Positions 44,275 through 53,248 of a DNA stretch of 64,000 nucleotides are shown here, in pieces. Numbering within the stretch: the first letter of the stretch is position 1; each line of letters opens with the position of its first letter. The stretch comes from Glo-17 sp964637835 (GTDB lineage Bacteria; Krumholzibacteriota; Krumholzibacteriia; LZORAL124-64-63). Made by a program: the position numbers and the translations under genes. The stretch lies in the NCBI GenBank assembly GCA_964637835.1, contig CAZWYF010000002.1:1-64000 (forward strand). Reading direction: 5' to 3'. The notes beneath the pieces were generated by a model that made no database searches, was not told the origin of the DNA, and saw only the letters and a list, made by a program, of their open reading frames with translations.

Positions 44275-46821
44275 ATGCTCCGTCCCTGCCACCCTCGTTC
44301 GCTGCCCACCATCTCGCCCGGCGCCATCGCGCCCGGCGCCACGTTCTCCGTGCTGGCGTACGCCGCCCTCGCCGTCCTCGCCGCCGCGGCGCTGGTCCCG
44401 GCCATCCCGGCTGTCGCCCAGGACACGGCCATGGGCTACCAGACGCCTCCGGACGTGCTGGCCCAGATGATCGACGCCCCGCCCACTCCCGGCGTGGCCC
44501 TCAGCCCGGATCAGGAGTGGCTGCTGCTGCTCGAGCAGCCGGGCCTGCCGCCCATCGAGGAGGTGGCCGCCCCGGAGATGCGCCTGGCCGGCCTGCGCAT
44601 CAACCCGCGCACCAGCGGCCCCAGCCGCGAGCGCACCCTCGACGGCCTGACGCTGCAGCGCCTGCGCGACGGCGAGCAGGTGCCCATCACCGGCCTGCCC
44701 GCCGGCGCCCGCATCACCGGCGTGAGCTGGTCGCCCGACGGCGAGCGCATCGCCTGGGTGGCCCAGCTCGGCGACGACCTCACCCTCTGGTCCGCCGACC
44801 TCGACGACGGCCGCGCCCGCCGCGTCACCCCCGACGGCCTGCGCCTCAGCGGCGTCTATGGCCGGCCCTACGACTGGCTCGCCGACGGCGAGAGCTTCGT
44901 GATCCGCGCCATCCCCGCCGGCCGCGGCGAGCCGCCGGTGGCGTCGTACGTGCCCACCGGCCCGGTGGTCCAGGAGAACCTGGGCAAGAAGGCGCCCGCG
45001 CGCACGTTGCAGGACCTGCTGCAGAACCCGCACGACGAGGAGTTGTACGAGTACTACACGACGGCGCAATTGCATGTCATCACGATCGATGGAAAGATCG
45101 ATACCATCGGCGATCCCGCCATCGTCCGGTCCATGGATCCCTCGCCCGATGGCCGCTACCTGATGGTCCAGAGCGTGCAGCGGCCCTACTCCTACTCCCT
45201 GCAGGAGAGCAGCTTCCCGCGCCGGATCGAGATCTGGGACCTGGAGCGGCGCACGCCGATCCACCTGGTGGCCGACCTGCCCCTGCAGGACGAGGTGCCC
45301 ATGGCCTTCGGCTCGGTGCCCACCGGGCCGCGCTCGGTGCAGTGGCGCGGCGACGCCGCGGCGGAGCTGGTCTGGACCGAGGCCCTCGACGGCGGCGACG
45401 GCGGCGCCGAGGCCGAGTGGCGCGACCAGGTCCACACCCTGGCCGCCCCCTTCGACGAGGAGCCCGAGCCGCTCATCAAGCTCGCCCAGCGGTATGGCGG
45501 CATGATGTTCGGCCATGACGACCTCGCCCTCGTCGTCTCCTGGTGGTGGGCCACCCGCAACCTGCGGGTCTGGCACGTGGCGCCCGGCGACCGCGGCCAG
45601 GAGCCGCGGCTGGTACAGGAGCGGTCGTTCCAGGACCGGTACAGCGACCCGGGCCAGCCGGTGATGCACCGCAACCGGTGGGGTCGGCCGGTGATGCTGA
45701 CCACGGGCGATGGCTTCACGCTCTTCATGCGCGGCGACGGCGCCTCTCCCGAGGGCGACCGCCCGTTCCTCGACCGCTGGAACCTGCGCACCGAGGAGAA
45801 GGAGCGGCTGTTCCGCTCGGAGGCGCCGTCCTTCGAGAATCCCGTGGACCTGCTGGACGAGCGTGGCCACCGTCTGCTGACCCGTCGCGAGTCGCAGACC
45901 GAGCCGCCCAACTACTTCGTGCGCGACCTGCGCGATGGCAGCCTCGACCAGAAGACCGCGTTTCCCGACCCCACGCCCCAGCTCGCCGGCATGACCAAGG
46001 AGCTGATCACCTACGAGCGCGCCGACGGCGTGCCCCTCAGCGGCACGCTCTACCTGCCGCCGGGCTACGACCAGGAGCGCGATGGCCCCCTGCCGGTCCT
46101 GATGTGGGCGTACCCCAACGAGTTCAAGAGCGCCCAGGACGCCGGCCAGGTCACCGACTCGCCCTACCGCTTCACTCGCGTGGGCTGGTGGTCGCCGGTG
46201 CTGTTCGTCACCCGCGGCTACGCGGTGCTGGATGATCCGACCATGCCCATCATCGGCGAGGGCGACGTCGAGCCCAACGACACCTTCGTCGCGCAGCTGG
46301 TCAGCAGCGCCCAGGCGGCGGTGGACGAGCTGGTCCGCCGCGGCGTGGGCGACCGCGAGCGCATGGCCATCGGCGGCCACAGCTACGGCGCCTTCATGAC
46401 CGCCAACCTGCTCGCGCACAGCGATCTCTTCCGCACCGGCCTGCCGCGCTCGGGCGCCTACAACCGCACGCTCACGCCCTTCGGCTTCCAGGCCGAGGAA
46501 CGTTCGCTCTGGGAGGCGCCCGAGGTCTACATGACCATGTCGCCGTTCATGCACGCCGACAAGATCGACGAGCCCATCCTGCTGGTGCACGGCGACGCCG
46601 ACAACAACTCCGGCACCTACCCCATGCAGAGCGAACGCATGTACGACGCGCTCAAGGGCCACGGCGCGGTCGCTCGCCTGGTGATGCTGCCGGCCGAGAG
46701 CCACGGCTACCGCGCGCGGGAGTCCATCATGCACCTGCTGTGGGAGAGCGATCGCTGGCTCGAGCAGTACGTCAAGACCGCGGCGCCGCGGACGCTGAGC
46801 GCGGGGGAGACCGGGTCGTAG
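44275..46821 (+). CDS. Secreted S9 family prolyl-oligopeptidase-like peptidase
   Basis: 848 residues. Signal region (about 25-50) then a long beta-propeller-like N-terminal half (GVALSPDQEWLLLLEQ, GVSWSPDGERIAWVAQ) and an alpha/beta-hydrolase catalytic domain (about 585-848). Catalytic Ser is in AIGGHSYGAFMTANLLAHS, Asp in LLVHGDADNNSGTYPMQ and His in PAESHGYRARES, all in expected order. Closest in layout to the S9 glutamyl/dipeptidyl aminopeptidase type. ATG at 44275 follows AGGAGATCGACC. Probably acts in the periplasm on peptides. No operon partners. The next 750 bases lack intact genes. Confidence 0.92.
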   Translation: MLRPCHPRSLPTISPGAIAPGATFSVLAYAALAVLAAAALVPAIPAVAQDTAMGYQTPPDVLAQMIDAPPTPGVALSPDQEWLLLLEQPGLPPIEEVAAPEMRLAGLRINPRTSGPSRERTLDGLTLQRLRDGEQVPITGLPAGARITGVSWSPDGERIAWVAQLGDDLTLWSADLDDGRARRVTPDGLRLSGVYGRPYDWLADGESFVIRAIPAGRGEPPVASYVPTGPVVQENLGKKAPARTLQDLLQNPHDEELYEYYTTAQLHVITIDGKIDTIGDPAIVRSMDPSPDGRYLMVQSVQRPYSYSLQESSFPRRIEIWDLERRTPIHLVADLPLQDEVPMAFGSVPTGPRSVQWRGDAAAELVWTEALDGGDGGAEAEWRDQVHTLAAPFDEEPEPLIKLAQRYGGMMFGHDDLALVVSWWWATRNLRVWHVAPGDRGQEPRLVQERSFQDRYSDPGQPVMHRNRWGRPVMLTTGDGFTLFMRGDGASPEGDRPFLDRWNLRTEEKERLFRSEAPSFENPVDLLDERGHRLLTRRESQTEPPNYFVRDLRDGSLDQKTAFPDPTPQLAGMTKELITYERADGVPLSGTLYLPPGYDQERDGPLPVLMWAYPNEFKSAQDAGQVTDSPYRFTRVGWWSPVLFVTRGYAVLDDPTMPIIGEGDVEPNDTFVAQLVSSAQAAVDELVRRGVGDRERMAIGGHSYGAFMTANLLAHSDLFRTGLPRSGAYNRTLTPFGFQAEERSLWEAPEVYMTMSPFMHADKIDEPILLVHGDADNNSGTYPMQSERMYDALKGHGAVARLVMLPAESHGYRARESIMHLLWESDRWLEQYVKTAAPRTLSAGETGS

Positions 46822-46919
46822 ATCGCGAGAGCGCGGCGGGATCCTGGATCGCGGGGCGCGGCGACCACCGTCCCGGCGCCTCCGGGCCGTCACGCGACCA
46901 GCCGCTCTTGATCGATCAT

Positions 46920-46952
46920 CAGAAATCTGCGGAGACTCTCCGCAGATTTCTG
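46920..46952. repeat. 16-bp near-perfect palindrome after the S9 peptidase gene
   Basis: Arms CAGAAATCTGCGGAGA (46920-46935) and TCTCCGCAGATTTCTG (46937-46952) with a single base between. It is AT-rich for this genome. It could be a terminator (no T-run), a recombination or binding site, or an element end. Confidence 0.7.
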
Positions 46953-47020
46953 CCGGGAAATCAAGCCGGGAGCTGGTCGGGGTCACGCGTCAGCACGGTG
47001 ACCGCGCGCCAGCGCAGCGG

Positions 47021-47074
47021 CCGCGCGCGGCCCCCTGACCGCGCGCGGCCCCCTGCTCGCGCGCGGCCCCCTGC
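47021..47074. repeat. Three tandem 18-bp repeats
   Basis: Three consecutive copies of an 18-base unit (about CCGCGCGCGGCCCCCTGM) at 47021, 47039 and 47057, followed by a partial fourth. They lie in the gene-poor stretch 46822-47579, with no spacers, so this is a minisatellite and not a CRISPR array. Confidence 0.75.
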
Positions 47075-47186
47075 TCGCGCATCAAGTCCGCCGGCTGTGG
47101 CGCGCGAACCGACTCGCCATGTCGCGCGGAGGATCCCCACACCGGTGCCCGGGGTGATCGCGCCGTGATCACCCCGCCGCCCGGTC

Positions 47187-47300
47187 TCCTGGAACACCGG
47201 CAGCGAGAACGGCGGCCCCGACGTGTGGACCGCCCACCTCGACGGCCTGCGGGGTCAACGCCACCGGGGGGCCCTGGAGATCACCCATGACGACAGCTGA
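47187..47300 (+). pseudogene. Possible remnant of a TolB/PD40-type propeller gene
   Basis: A 37-codon open stretch ending in TGA at 47298-47300 reads SWNTGSENGGPDVWTAHLDG near its start, which resembles WD40-like PD40 repeats (W-T-x-x-x-x-G-PDVW-x-x-x-LDG) of TolB-like and S9 peptidase propellers. No start or longer frame is present, so it would be a decayed fragment. The surrounding 46.8-47.6 kb contains no intact gene. Confidence 0.3.
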
Positions 47301-47405
47301 TGCGGCCCCTCCCGGCTGCACCGGCCGGGCCCGGAGTCGCGGCGCCAACCGGCCGTCGGCCCGCACGGGCCCTTCCCGGCCGTCACCAGATCTCCGATAA
47401 GAAGG

Positions 47406-47434
47406 TAGAGACGGTCCACGAAACGTGATAGAAT
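47406..47434 (+). promoter_or_regulatory. Candidate promoter of the small secreted protein gene
   Basis: TAGAGA (47406-47411) and TAGAAT (47429-47434) with 17 bases between. Just downstream, 13-base direct repeats GGACGACTCTCGT occur at 47450 and 47463, with a third, diverged copy at 47476, in the predicted leader. Confidence 0.5.
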
Positions 47435-47579
47435 CCGGCCGAACATGGCGGACGACTCTCGTGGACGACTCTCGTGGACGACCTCGCCGTGCCCGTGACT
47501 CCGGTCCTGGGGTCACAGGACCATCGCCCGGGGCCCGCTCCGGCGGACCCCGATTCCGAATCGAACAGGGGGTTCATGC

Positions 47580-48266
47580 ATGAAGAAGCTACTGCTGATC
47601 CTGGGCGTCCTCGCGCTCACCACCGGCGCCCTCGCCGAGAAGCCGGTCATCGAGTCCGACGGCGTGGCCACGCCCCGCGTGGCCTGCGACCTGAACAACG
47701 TGGTCTACGACTGGAACTTCGCCGACGGCGACCAGGGCTTCACCACCATGATGTGCGACACCGAGGGTGAGCCGGTGTGGCAGCACGGCACCGACGCCAC
47801 CTACGGCACCGTCTGGGGCACCGTCCTGGACGGAGAGTACCCCAGCAACGCGGGCGAGGCCCTCGTGTCACCCACGTTCATGGTCGACGCCACGACGCAG
47901 TTCGTGGAGGTCGTGCACTTCTACAGCATCGAGAACAACTACGACGGGGCCAACCTCACCGTCAACGGCGAGGTCGTCCCGCCGCTGGCCGGCTACGACG
48001 TCGAGGAGATCTCGTCGAGCACCGCCTTCTACGCGTGGTGCGTCGACGGCGAGCCGGGCCTGACCGGCACGGGCCTCACCGACTTCGTCACCTCCTGCTT
48101 CGATCTGAGCGCCTTCATCGGCGAGGAAGTGGCCCTGGAGTTCACCTTCGGGTCCGATTCCAGCGTCACCTACCCCGGCTGGTACCTGGCCAGCGTGCAG
48201 GTGGGCTCGCAGGTCGTCAGCACCGAGGCCAGCACCCTCAGCGACATCAAGGCCCTGTACGAGTAG
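47580..48266 (+). CDS. Small secreted protein
   Basis: 228 residues with a classical signal peptide (MKKLLLILGVLALTTGALA). The mature part is a beta-rich, Asp/Glu/Gly/Thr-rich domain (YDWNFADGDQGFTT, VVHFYSIENNYDGANLTVNGEVV, SDSSVTYPGWYLASVQVGSQ) resembling jelly-roll or immune-active/choice-of-anchor-type domains in secreted metalloproteases of FCB bacteria; no catalytic motif is visible. Four Cys may form disulfides. No sorting domain at the C-terminus. I do not recognise a named family. A hairpin terminator follows. Confidence 0.75.
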   Translation: MKKLLLILGVLALTTGALAEKPVIESDGVATPRVACDLNNVVYDWNFADGDQGFTTMMCDTEGEPVWQHGTDATYGTVWGTVLDGEYPSNAGEALVSPTFMVDATTQFVEVVHFYSIENNYDGANLTVNGEVVPPLAGYDVEEISSSTAFYAWCVDGEPGLTGTGLTDFVTSCFDLSAFIGEEVALEFTFGSDSSVTYPGWYLASVQVGSQVVSTEASTLSDIKALYE

Positions 48267-48303
48267 GTTCCGATCCCGCGAGACGCCGTCTCGTGCACAG
48301 CCA

Positions 48304-48334
48304 GGCGGCCGGCACCCCGGGGGTGCCGGCCGCC
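48304..48334. terminator. GC-rich terminator after the small secreted protein gene
   Basis: Arms GGCGGCCGGCACCCC (48304-48318) and GGGGTGCCGGCCGCC (48320-48334), near-perfect 15 bp, followed by GCTTTG. Lies between convergent genes. Confidence 0.75.
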
Positions 48335-48372
48335 GCTTTGTGCCGCCCAGTGGCGTCGGCGCCGTCCCGCCG

Positions 48373-49764
48373 CTATCGCGGCCACTCGCCCGCGATCACC
48401 GCCCCGTCCGGCACCACGGCCTGCGTGTCGGAATCGTTGCGCATGGTCACCTCGCCGCGCAGCACCACGCCGCGGCCGAAGCGGATGTCCCCGCGCACCT
48501 CCAGCCGCGAGCACGCCAGCAGCGATGGCGGGCCGGCGGGGAACCGCGCCTCGAGGTCGTCCACGAACCCGTAGTACGCCGGGTCGAGGTCGATGAAGGC
48601 GCGGCCGAGGGTGCGCTCGGGGCTGGGGATCACCTCGAACGCGTCGGTGAGCAGGTAGCTGTCCGAGCGGACGTCGAGCAGGTCGTTGGTCTTCTTGATG
48701 GGGGCGAAGCGCGCGGGCGGGATGCAGATGGCGCCGGCCCCCTCGAACACGCCGATGGCCGAGCCCATGGCGGTCTCGAGCTGGTAGACCGGCGTGGACT
48801 CGGGATCGCGCGGGTCGACGGTCTTGGCATTGCGGATCATGGGCAGGCCCAGGACGCCATCGCGCGCCCGCAGGAGCCGGTCCAGGGCCTCGAGGTCGAG
48901 CCAGAGGTTGTTGGTGTTGAAGAAGCGGTGGCGCGCGATGTCCTGGAACGCATCCGCGTCCGCGTCGGGGCACTGGGCCAGTTCGCGCAGGACCAGCTGG
49001 CCGTCGGGGCGCCGGGCGAGGTGGCCGCCCTTGCGATCGGCCGCGGTGCGGGGGGCCACCTCCATGAGGAACGGCATGGCGTGGCGGACCATGTGGCCGA
49101 GGATGGCCGGGTCGATCACCGCGCCCAGGTTGTCGGCATTGGAGACGAAGGCGTAGCGGTACCCGCGCTCCAGGAGGGTCGCGAGCATGCCGCTGGTGAC
49201 CAGGGCGGTGTAGAGGTCGCCGTGGCCGGGCGGGCACCAGGCCAGGGCGGGGTCGTGCGCGCAGGTGGCCGGCTGCAGATCGTCGCGCCGGATCTTGGGG
49301 ACCTTGTGCTGCAGGAAGTCGGGTGGCAGGTCGCCGGGCAGATCGTCGTGGGCGGCCAGGGCGGCCAGGCTGTCCTCGCGGGTGCTGAAGCTGTTCATGA
49401 GCACCAGGGGCACGCCGGCATGCCGGGCCTGGCCGGCGATGATGTCCAGGAACGTCAGGCCGTTCTTGACCTCGAGCAGCGACTTGGCCCGCGCCAGGCC
49501 CATGCTGGTGCCCAGGCCGCCGTTGAGCTTGAGCAGGATGGTGCGGTCGAGGACCTCGCGCCCGAGGTCGGCGAGGTCGTCACCGAGGTCGTCATGGTGC
49601 GGCACCTCGGTCACCGGCTCGATGCTGGACTCGGGCATCAGGCCCGTCTCGCCGGCGGCCAGCTGCTCGTGGTAGTGCGCGAAGTTGCGGATGACCACGT
49701 CGGGCAGGCCCTCGGCCTGCATGCGCTCGGCGAAGGGGGCGAACGGGTCGGTGGGTGGGGTCAT
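48373..49764 (-). CDS. UTP-glucose-1-phosphate uridylyltransferase (eukaryotic-type UDPGP family)
   Basis: 463 residues from the ATG at 49764. The nucleotide-binding signature TILLKLNGGLGTSMGLARAKSLLEVKNGLTFLDI is the UDPGP-family motif of animal, plant and yeast UDP-glucose pyrophosphorylases rather than of bacterial GalU. Further family elements: YAFVSNADNLGA, FNTNNLWL, IPPARFAPIKKTNDLL. It makes UDP-glucose for polysaccharide and lipid glycosylation. The C-terminal beta-helix-like part is present (GRGVVLRGEVTMRNDS). Eukaryotic-type enzymes are uncommon in bacteria but known in some FCB/PVC and actinobacterial lineages. Confidence 0.93.
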   Translation of the reverse strand: MTPPTDPFAPFAERMQAEGLPDVVIRNFAHYHEQLAAGETGLMPESSIEPVTEVPHHDDLGDDLADLGREVLDRTILLKLNGGLGTSMGLARAKSLLEVKNGLTFLDIIAGQARHAGVPLVLMNSFSTREDSLAALAAHDDLPGDLPPDFLQHKVPKIRRDDLQPATCAHDPALAWCPPGHGDLYTALVTSGMLATLLERGYRYAFVSNADNLGAVIDPAILGHMVRHAMPFLMEVAPRTAADRKGGHLARRPDGQLVLRELAQCPDADADAFQDIARHRFFNTNNLWLDLEALDRLLRARDGVLGLPMIRNAKTVDPRDPESTPVYQLETAMGSAIGVFEGAGAICIPPARFAPIKKTNDLLDVRSDSYLLTDAFEVIPSPERTLGRAFIDLDPAYYGFVDDLEARFPAGPPSLLACSRLEVRGDIRFGRGVVLRGEVTMRNDSDTQAVVPDGAVIAGEWPR

Positions 49765-49935
49765 GGGGGCGTGCTCCTCGCGGGCGGTCGGGGGCGATCG
49801 GGGGCGATCGGCGCGATTGTAGGTGATCCGGGCCGGGAAATCGAGCGCTGGCGGGCCGGCCCGGTCGCGCACACGACGGACGAGCCGCCCGGCTCGACGC
49901 CCGGCGGCCCGTCGGCATCATGAGGGTGGCGGGGA

Positions 49936-50673
49936 CTACTTCAGCCCGTGCGCCTGCTCCTCGAACCAGGTCACGTCGCCGCTGGCGACGTCGTACATGG
50001 CGCCGATGACGATCAACTCGCCCTTCTCGACGAGGTCGGCCATGATCGGGCTGCGGTCGATGACGTTCTGGACGGTGAGGTGCACGTTCTTCGTGGCCAC
50101 CTCGTGCACGAACGCCGCGTTCTTCGAGGTGCGCTCGCCCTGGTGGCCCGGCACCGCGTAGACCGCGGGCGCCACGTTGCTCAGGGTCTGCGTGAGGTTG
50201 CCCAGCTCGACGTTGTCGCAGGCGCCCTTGACCGCGCCGCACGCGGTGTGGCCGAGCACCACGACCACCTTGCTGCCGGCCACGGCGGTGGCGAACTCCA
50301 TGCTGCCGAGGATGTCGGCGTTCACGAAGTTCCCGGCCACGCGCGCGGAGAAGATGTCGCCCACGCCCTGGTCGAACACCATCTCCGTCGGCACGCGCGA
50401 GTCGATGCACCCGAGCACCACGGCGAAGGGGTACTGGCCGGCGGCCGTGGCCTCGACCTGATCGCCGAGGTCGCGGGACATCATCTTGCCGGACGTGAAG
50501 CGCTGGTTGCCCTTCTCGAGCACCTCGAGCGCCTGGGCCGGGGTGAGCGCGGCCTGGGTCTGCGGGGTCTGCACCTCGGCCTGCTGGGCGAGACCGGTGC
50601 CGGCGCCGACGAGCAGGACGCCGAGGGTGAGGGCCACCAGGCCGCGGGCGTGGGGACGAAGCGATCGCTGCAT
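49936..50673 (-). CDS. Periplasmic beta-class carbonic anhydrase
   Basis: 245 residues. Signal peptide (GLVALTLGVLLVGAGTGLAQ) exports the protein. The beta-class site is intact: VVLGCIDSRVPTE supplies the first zinc Cys and the Asp-Arg dyad, and VVLGHTACGAVKGA the zinc His and second Cys. It interconverts CO2 and bicarbonate. It lies downstream of the SLC13 carrier gene on the same strand but has its own promoter-like sequence at 50789-50816. A periplasmic location could support carbon concentration, pH homeostasis or bicarbonate uptake. Start at 50673 follows GGAGG. Confidence 0.95.
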   Translation of the reverse strand: MQRSLRPHARGLVALTLGVLLVGAGTGLAQQAEVQTPQTQAALTPAQALEVLEKGNQRFTSGKMMSRDLGDQVEATAAGQYPFAVVLGCIDSRVPTEMVFDQGVGDIFSARVAGNFVNADILGSMEFATAVAGSKVVVVLGHTACGAVKGACDNVELGNLTQTLSNVAPAVYAVPGHQGERTSKNAAFVHEVATKNVHLTVQNVIDRSPIMADLVEKGELIVIGAMYDVASGDVTWFEEQAHGLK

Positions 50674-50788
50674 GCCAGATCCTCCAGGTTCATCACCGGG
50701 ACGAGGGCCCTGGATGGGCGTTCGCCCCGATCGTCTCGGTGCCGGGGCTGGGGGCCCCGTCCCCGGCTTCGTTTCTCGGATCGAAAAT

Positions 50789-50816
50789 ATGATATTAACG
50801 GTCCGGTTCGCGGCAA
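50789..50816 (-). promoter_or_regulatory. Candidate promoter of the carbonic anhydrase gene
   Basis: On the minus strand TTGCCG (50816-50811) and TATCAT (50794-50789, five of six consensus bases) with 16 bases between, about 115 bases before the start codon. Confidence 0.55.
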
Positions 50817-50859
50817 CCCATATTCGTCGGGACCGGCGAGATGCACCGCACGGCGTGCT

Positions 50860-52653
50860 TCACGCGATCACCAGGCGCACCATCCCCACCGCGATCACCA
50901 GGAACAGCACGGTGAACAGGCCGCCGGCCCGCAGGTAGTCGCCGATGCGGTAGCCGCCGGGTGTCATGAACAGCGCGTTGACCTGATGGGTGGGCAGGAG
51001 GAAGGAGTTGGCCGTGCTGACGGCCACCAGCAGCGCGAGCGCACGCACCGAGAGGTCGAGCGACTGTCCCAGGGCCACCACCAGCGGCACCAGCAGCACC
51101 GTGGCGCCCACGTTGGACATCACCAGCGAGAACACCGTGGCCAGCAGCGCGAGGCCGCCCATGATGACCAGCGGCTGCCCGCCGTGGGGCAGGGTGAGCA
51201 TGGCATCGGCCAGGTAGCGGGCCGCCCCGGTCTCCTCCATCGCCACGCCGAGCGGGATCAGTCCGGCGAGCAGGAAGAACGTCCGCCAGTCGACCGCGTC
51301 GTACGCCTCGTCCACGGGGACCACCCGCAGCAGGATCATGCCCACCGCGCCGGTGAGCAGGCTGACCGGCAGGTCCGCGCCGGCCAGCACCAGGGCCACG
51401 GCCGCCACGGCGCAGAGCACCGCGAGGGCCGGCCGCCCGCCGCCCGCCGTGCTCGGCGCCACCGGCGAGACGAGCACGAAGGCGTCCCCGTCGCCCATGG
51501 TCCGCAGGTTGCCCGCCGGCCCGTACGCCACCAGCGCGTCGCCCACCTGCAGGGGGACGTCCGAGAAGTCGGCGCGGCGCTGGTCATCGCCGCTGAGCAG
51601 CACGACCGGCTCCACGCCCCAGGTCCGGCGCAGGGCGACCTCCCGCAGGGAGCGACCCACCACCGATGAGCGCGGCGGCACGACCAGCTCGGCGAAGCAC
51701 GCGTCGTCCGCACCGGGGGCCTGATCCTCGGCGATGGTCCGCAGCGCGTGGTCGTCCATGAAACGGGCGCAGGCCTGGTCGGGGCCGAGCAGGGTGAGGC
51801 GGTCTCCGGCCGCGAACCGCGTACGACGCCACGGCGCGAACATCACGTCCCCGCCCTGGCGCATGGCCAGCAGGTTGAGGCCGTAATCGCGCCACAGCCC
51901 GGCGGCCTCCACCGTGCGGTCCACCAGCGGGCTGCGCGGTGGCACCACGCAATGGCAGGTGTTCCGCGGCAGCTCCCACGTCTCCACGAGTTCCTGCTGC
52001 ACCGAGGACGGCCCACGGCTCTCGCCGCCCTCGCCGCGCCGCCGCGGCAGCAGCGTGTCGCCGAGCACCAGGAAGTAGAGGATCCCGGCCGCCACCAGCG
52101 CCAGGCCGACGGGGGTGACGCTGAAGAGCCCGAACGGCTCCTCGCCCGACCGTTCCAGCAGGTCGTTGAGGATGATGAGCGGGCCGGAACCCACCAGCGT
52201 GAGCGTGCCGCCGAGGATGGCCACGAAGCCCACGGGCATGAGCAGCCGGCCGGCCGGGATGCCGGTCCGGCGGGCGATGCGCAGCAGGGTGGGGAGCATG
52301 AGCGCCGCCGAACCGACGTTCTGCATGAGGGCCGAGATCACCGCCGCCGCCACGGAGACCAGCGCCGTGATGCGCCGGGGGCTGGTGCCCGCCGCGCGCA
52401 GGATCGCCCGCGTGAGGCGCCGCATCACGCCGGCGCGGTCGAGCCCGTGGCTGAGGATCATGACCGCCAGCACGGCCACCACCGCGTCGCTGGCCAGCCC
52501 GGAGAAGGCCTGCTCGGGCGCGATGAGCCCCAGCCAGGGGAGTACCACCATGAGCGAGAGCGCGATGACGTCGATGCGCAGCGCCTCGGTCACCATGAGC
52601 ACGATGACCAGGACCAGGACACCCAGCACCAGACCGATCTCGAGGGTCATCAT
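50860..52653 (-). CDS. SLC13-type anion carrier with two TrkA-C domains
   Basis: 597 residues. About a dozen membrane helices in the DASS/ArsB fold, split by a soluble insert (about 215-390) containing two TrkA-C-like (RCK C) domains, e.g. CHCVVPPRSPLVDRTVEAAGLWRDYGLNLLAM and FAELVVPPRSSVVGRSLREVALR. This is the layout of SLC13 carriers annotated as sulfate or dicarboxylate transporters. It is the last gene of the sulfur operon (19 bases after YeeE), so sulfate or a sulfur oxyanion is the likely substrate; this is inference. Two adjacent ATGs (52653, 52650) could start it. Confidence 0.88.
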   Translation of the reverse strand: MMTLEIGLVLGVLVLVIVLMVTEALRIDVIALSLMVVLPWLGLIAPEQAFSGLASDAVVAVLAVMILSHGLDRAGVMRRLTRAILRAAGTSPRRITALVSVAAAVISALMQNVGSAALMLPTLLRIARRTGIPAGRLLMPVGFVAILGGTLTLVGSGPLIILNDLLERSGEEPFGLFSVTPVGLALVAAGILYFLVLGDTLLPRRRGEGGESRGPSSVQQELVETWELPRNTCHCVVPPRSPLVDRTVEAAGLWRDYGLNLLAMRQGGDVMFAPWRRTRFAAGDRLTLLGPDQACARFMDDHALRTIAEDQAPGADDACFAELVVPPRSSVVGRSLREVALRRTWGVEPVVLLSGDDQRRADFSDVPLQVGDALVAYGPAGNLRTMGDGDAFVLVSPVAPSTAGGGRPALAVLCAVAAVALVLAGADLPVSLLTGAVGMILLRVVPVDEAYDAVDWRTFFLLAGLIPLGVAMEETGAARYLADAMLTLPHGGQPLVIMGGLALLATVFSLVMSNVGATVLLVPLVVALGQSLDLSVRALALLVAVSTANSFLLPTHQVNALFMTPGGYRIGDYLRAGGLFTVLFLVIAVGMVRLVIA

Positions 52654-52672
52654 CGCTCCCGGGACCGCCGGC

Positions 52673-53233
52673 CTACAGCCCGTTGCGTTCCAGCAGCCAG
52701 AGTCCCACGGCGATGGCCGCCACCGTGGGCGCGATCACCAGCCACGGCCGCGACGTGCCGACCACGTCGATGAGCGTGCGATCGCCGAAGTCTCCCACGT
52801 GCAGCACGTGCCGCTCGAGCCAGGGGAACGCCACGGCGTAGAGGCCGGCGCCGAGGGTGATGCCGACCACGCCGCCCACCAGGGCGTCGAGCGCCCCGTG
52901 GCCCACTGCGCCGACCGCCGTGCCCGGGCAGAAGCCGAGCAGGCCGAAGCCCAGGCCGAAGATCAGCGGCCCCGGCACGCTCGCGCCCAGCGACCCGGGC
53001 TTCTTGTGCAACGACACCCAGCCGGCCGCGCGCATGGCGTAGACCCCGACCATGCCGGTCGCGATGGCCGTGAAGATGATCTTGAGCACGGTGAAGTCCT
53101 GCAGCAGGAGCTGGCCGAGGATCACGTCGTAGTCGCAGACCTGGCCCTTCTGCAGCAAGAAGCCGAAGCAGAAGCCGAGGAGGAGGCCCACCACCAGACG
53201 AGTGCCCGACCGCTGCCGCGTGGTCTCGAACAT
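52673..53233 (-). CDS. YeeE/YedE-family sulfur-transport protein (half)
   Basis: 186 residues, about five membrane helices. The conserved Cys regions KGQVCDYDVILGQLL and GLGFGLLGFCPGTAVGAVGHGA match the YeeE/YedE (DUF395) family, whose member TsuA imports thiosulfate through conserved cysteines. Together with the companion half encoded 15 bases upstream it would form a complete channel. It belongs to an operon with a metallo-beta-lactamase-rhodanese protein and an SLC13 carrier, consistent with reduced-sulfur uptake. Confidence 0.88.
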   Translation of the reverse strand: MFETTRQRSGTRLVVGLLLGFCFGFLLQKGQVCDYDVILGQLLLQDFTVLKIIFTAIATGMVGVYAMRAAGWVSLHKKPGSLGASVPGPLIFGLGFGLLGFCPGTAVGAVGHGALDALVGGVVGITLGAGLYAVAFPWLERHVLHVGDFGDRTLIDVVGTSRPWLVIAPTVAAIAVGLWLLERNGL

Positions 53234-53248
53234 CGCGCATCCTTCCGT

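Noticed and set aside
47021..47074. 18-base tandem repeats considered as a CRISPR array
   Set aside because: Copies are contiguous with no unique spacers, only three units, and no cas gene is present.
46961..47197. 78-codon minus-strand frame over the 18-base repeats
   Set aside because: It consists mostly of translated repeats (ARAGGR-type), with no family, ribosome-binding site or coding-like composition.
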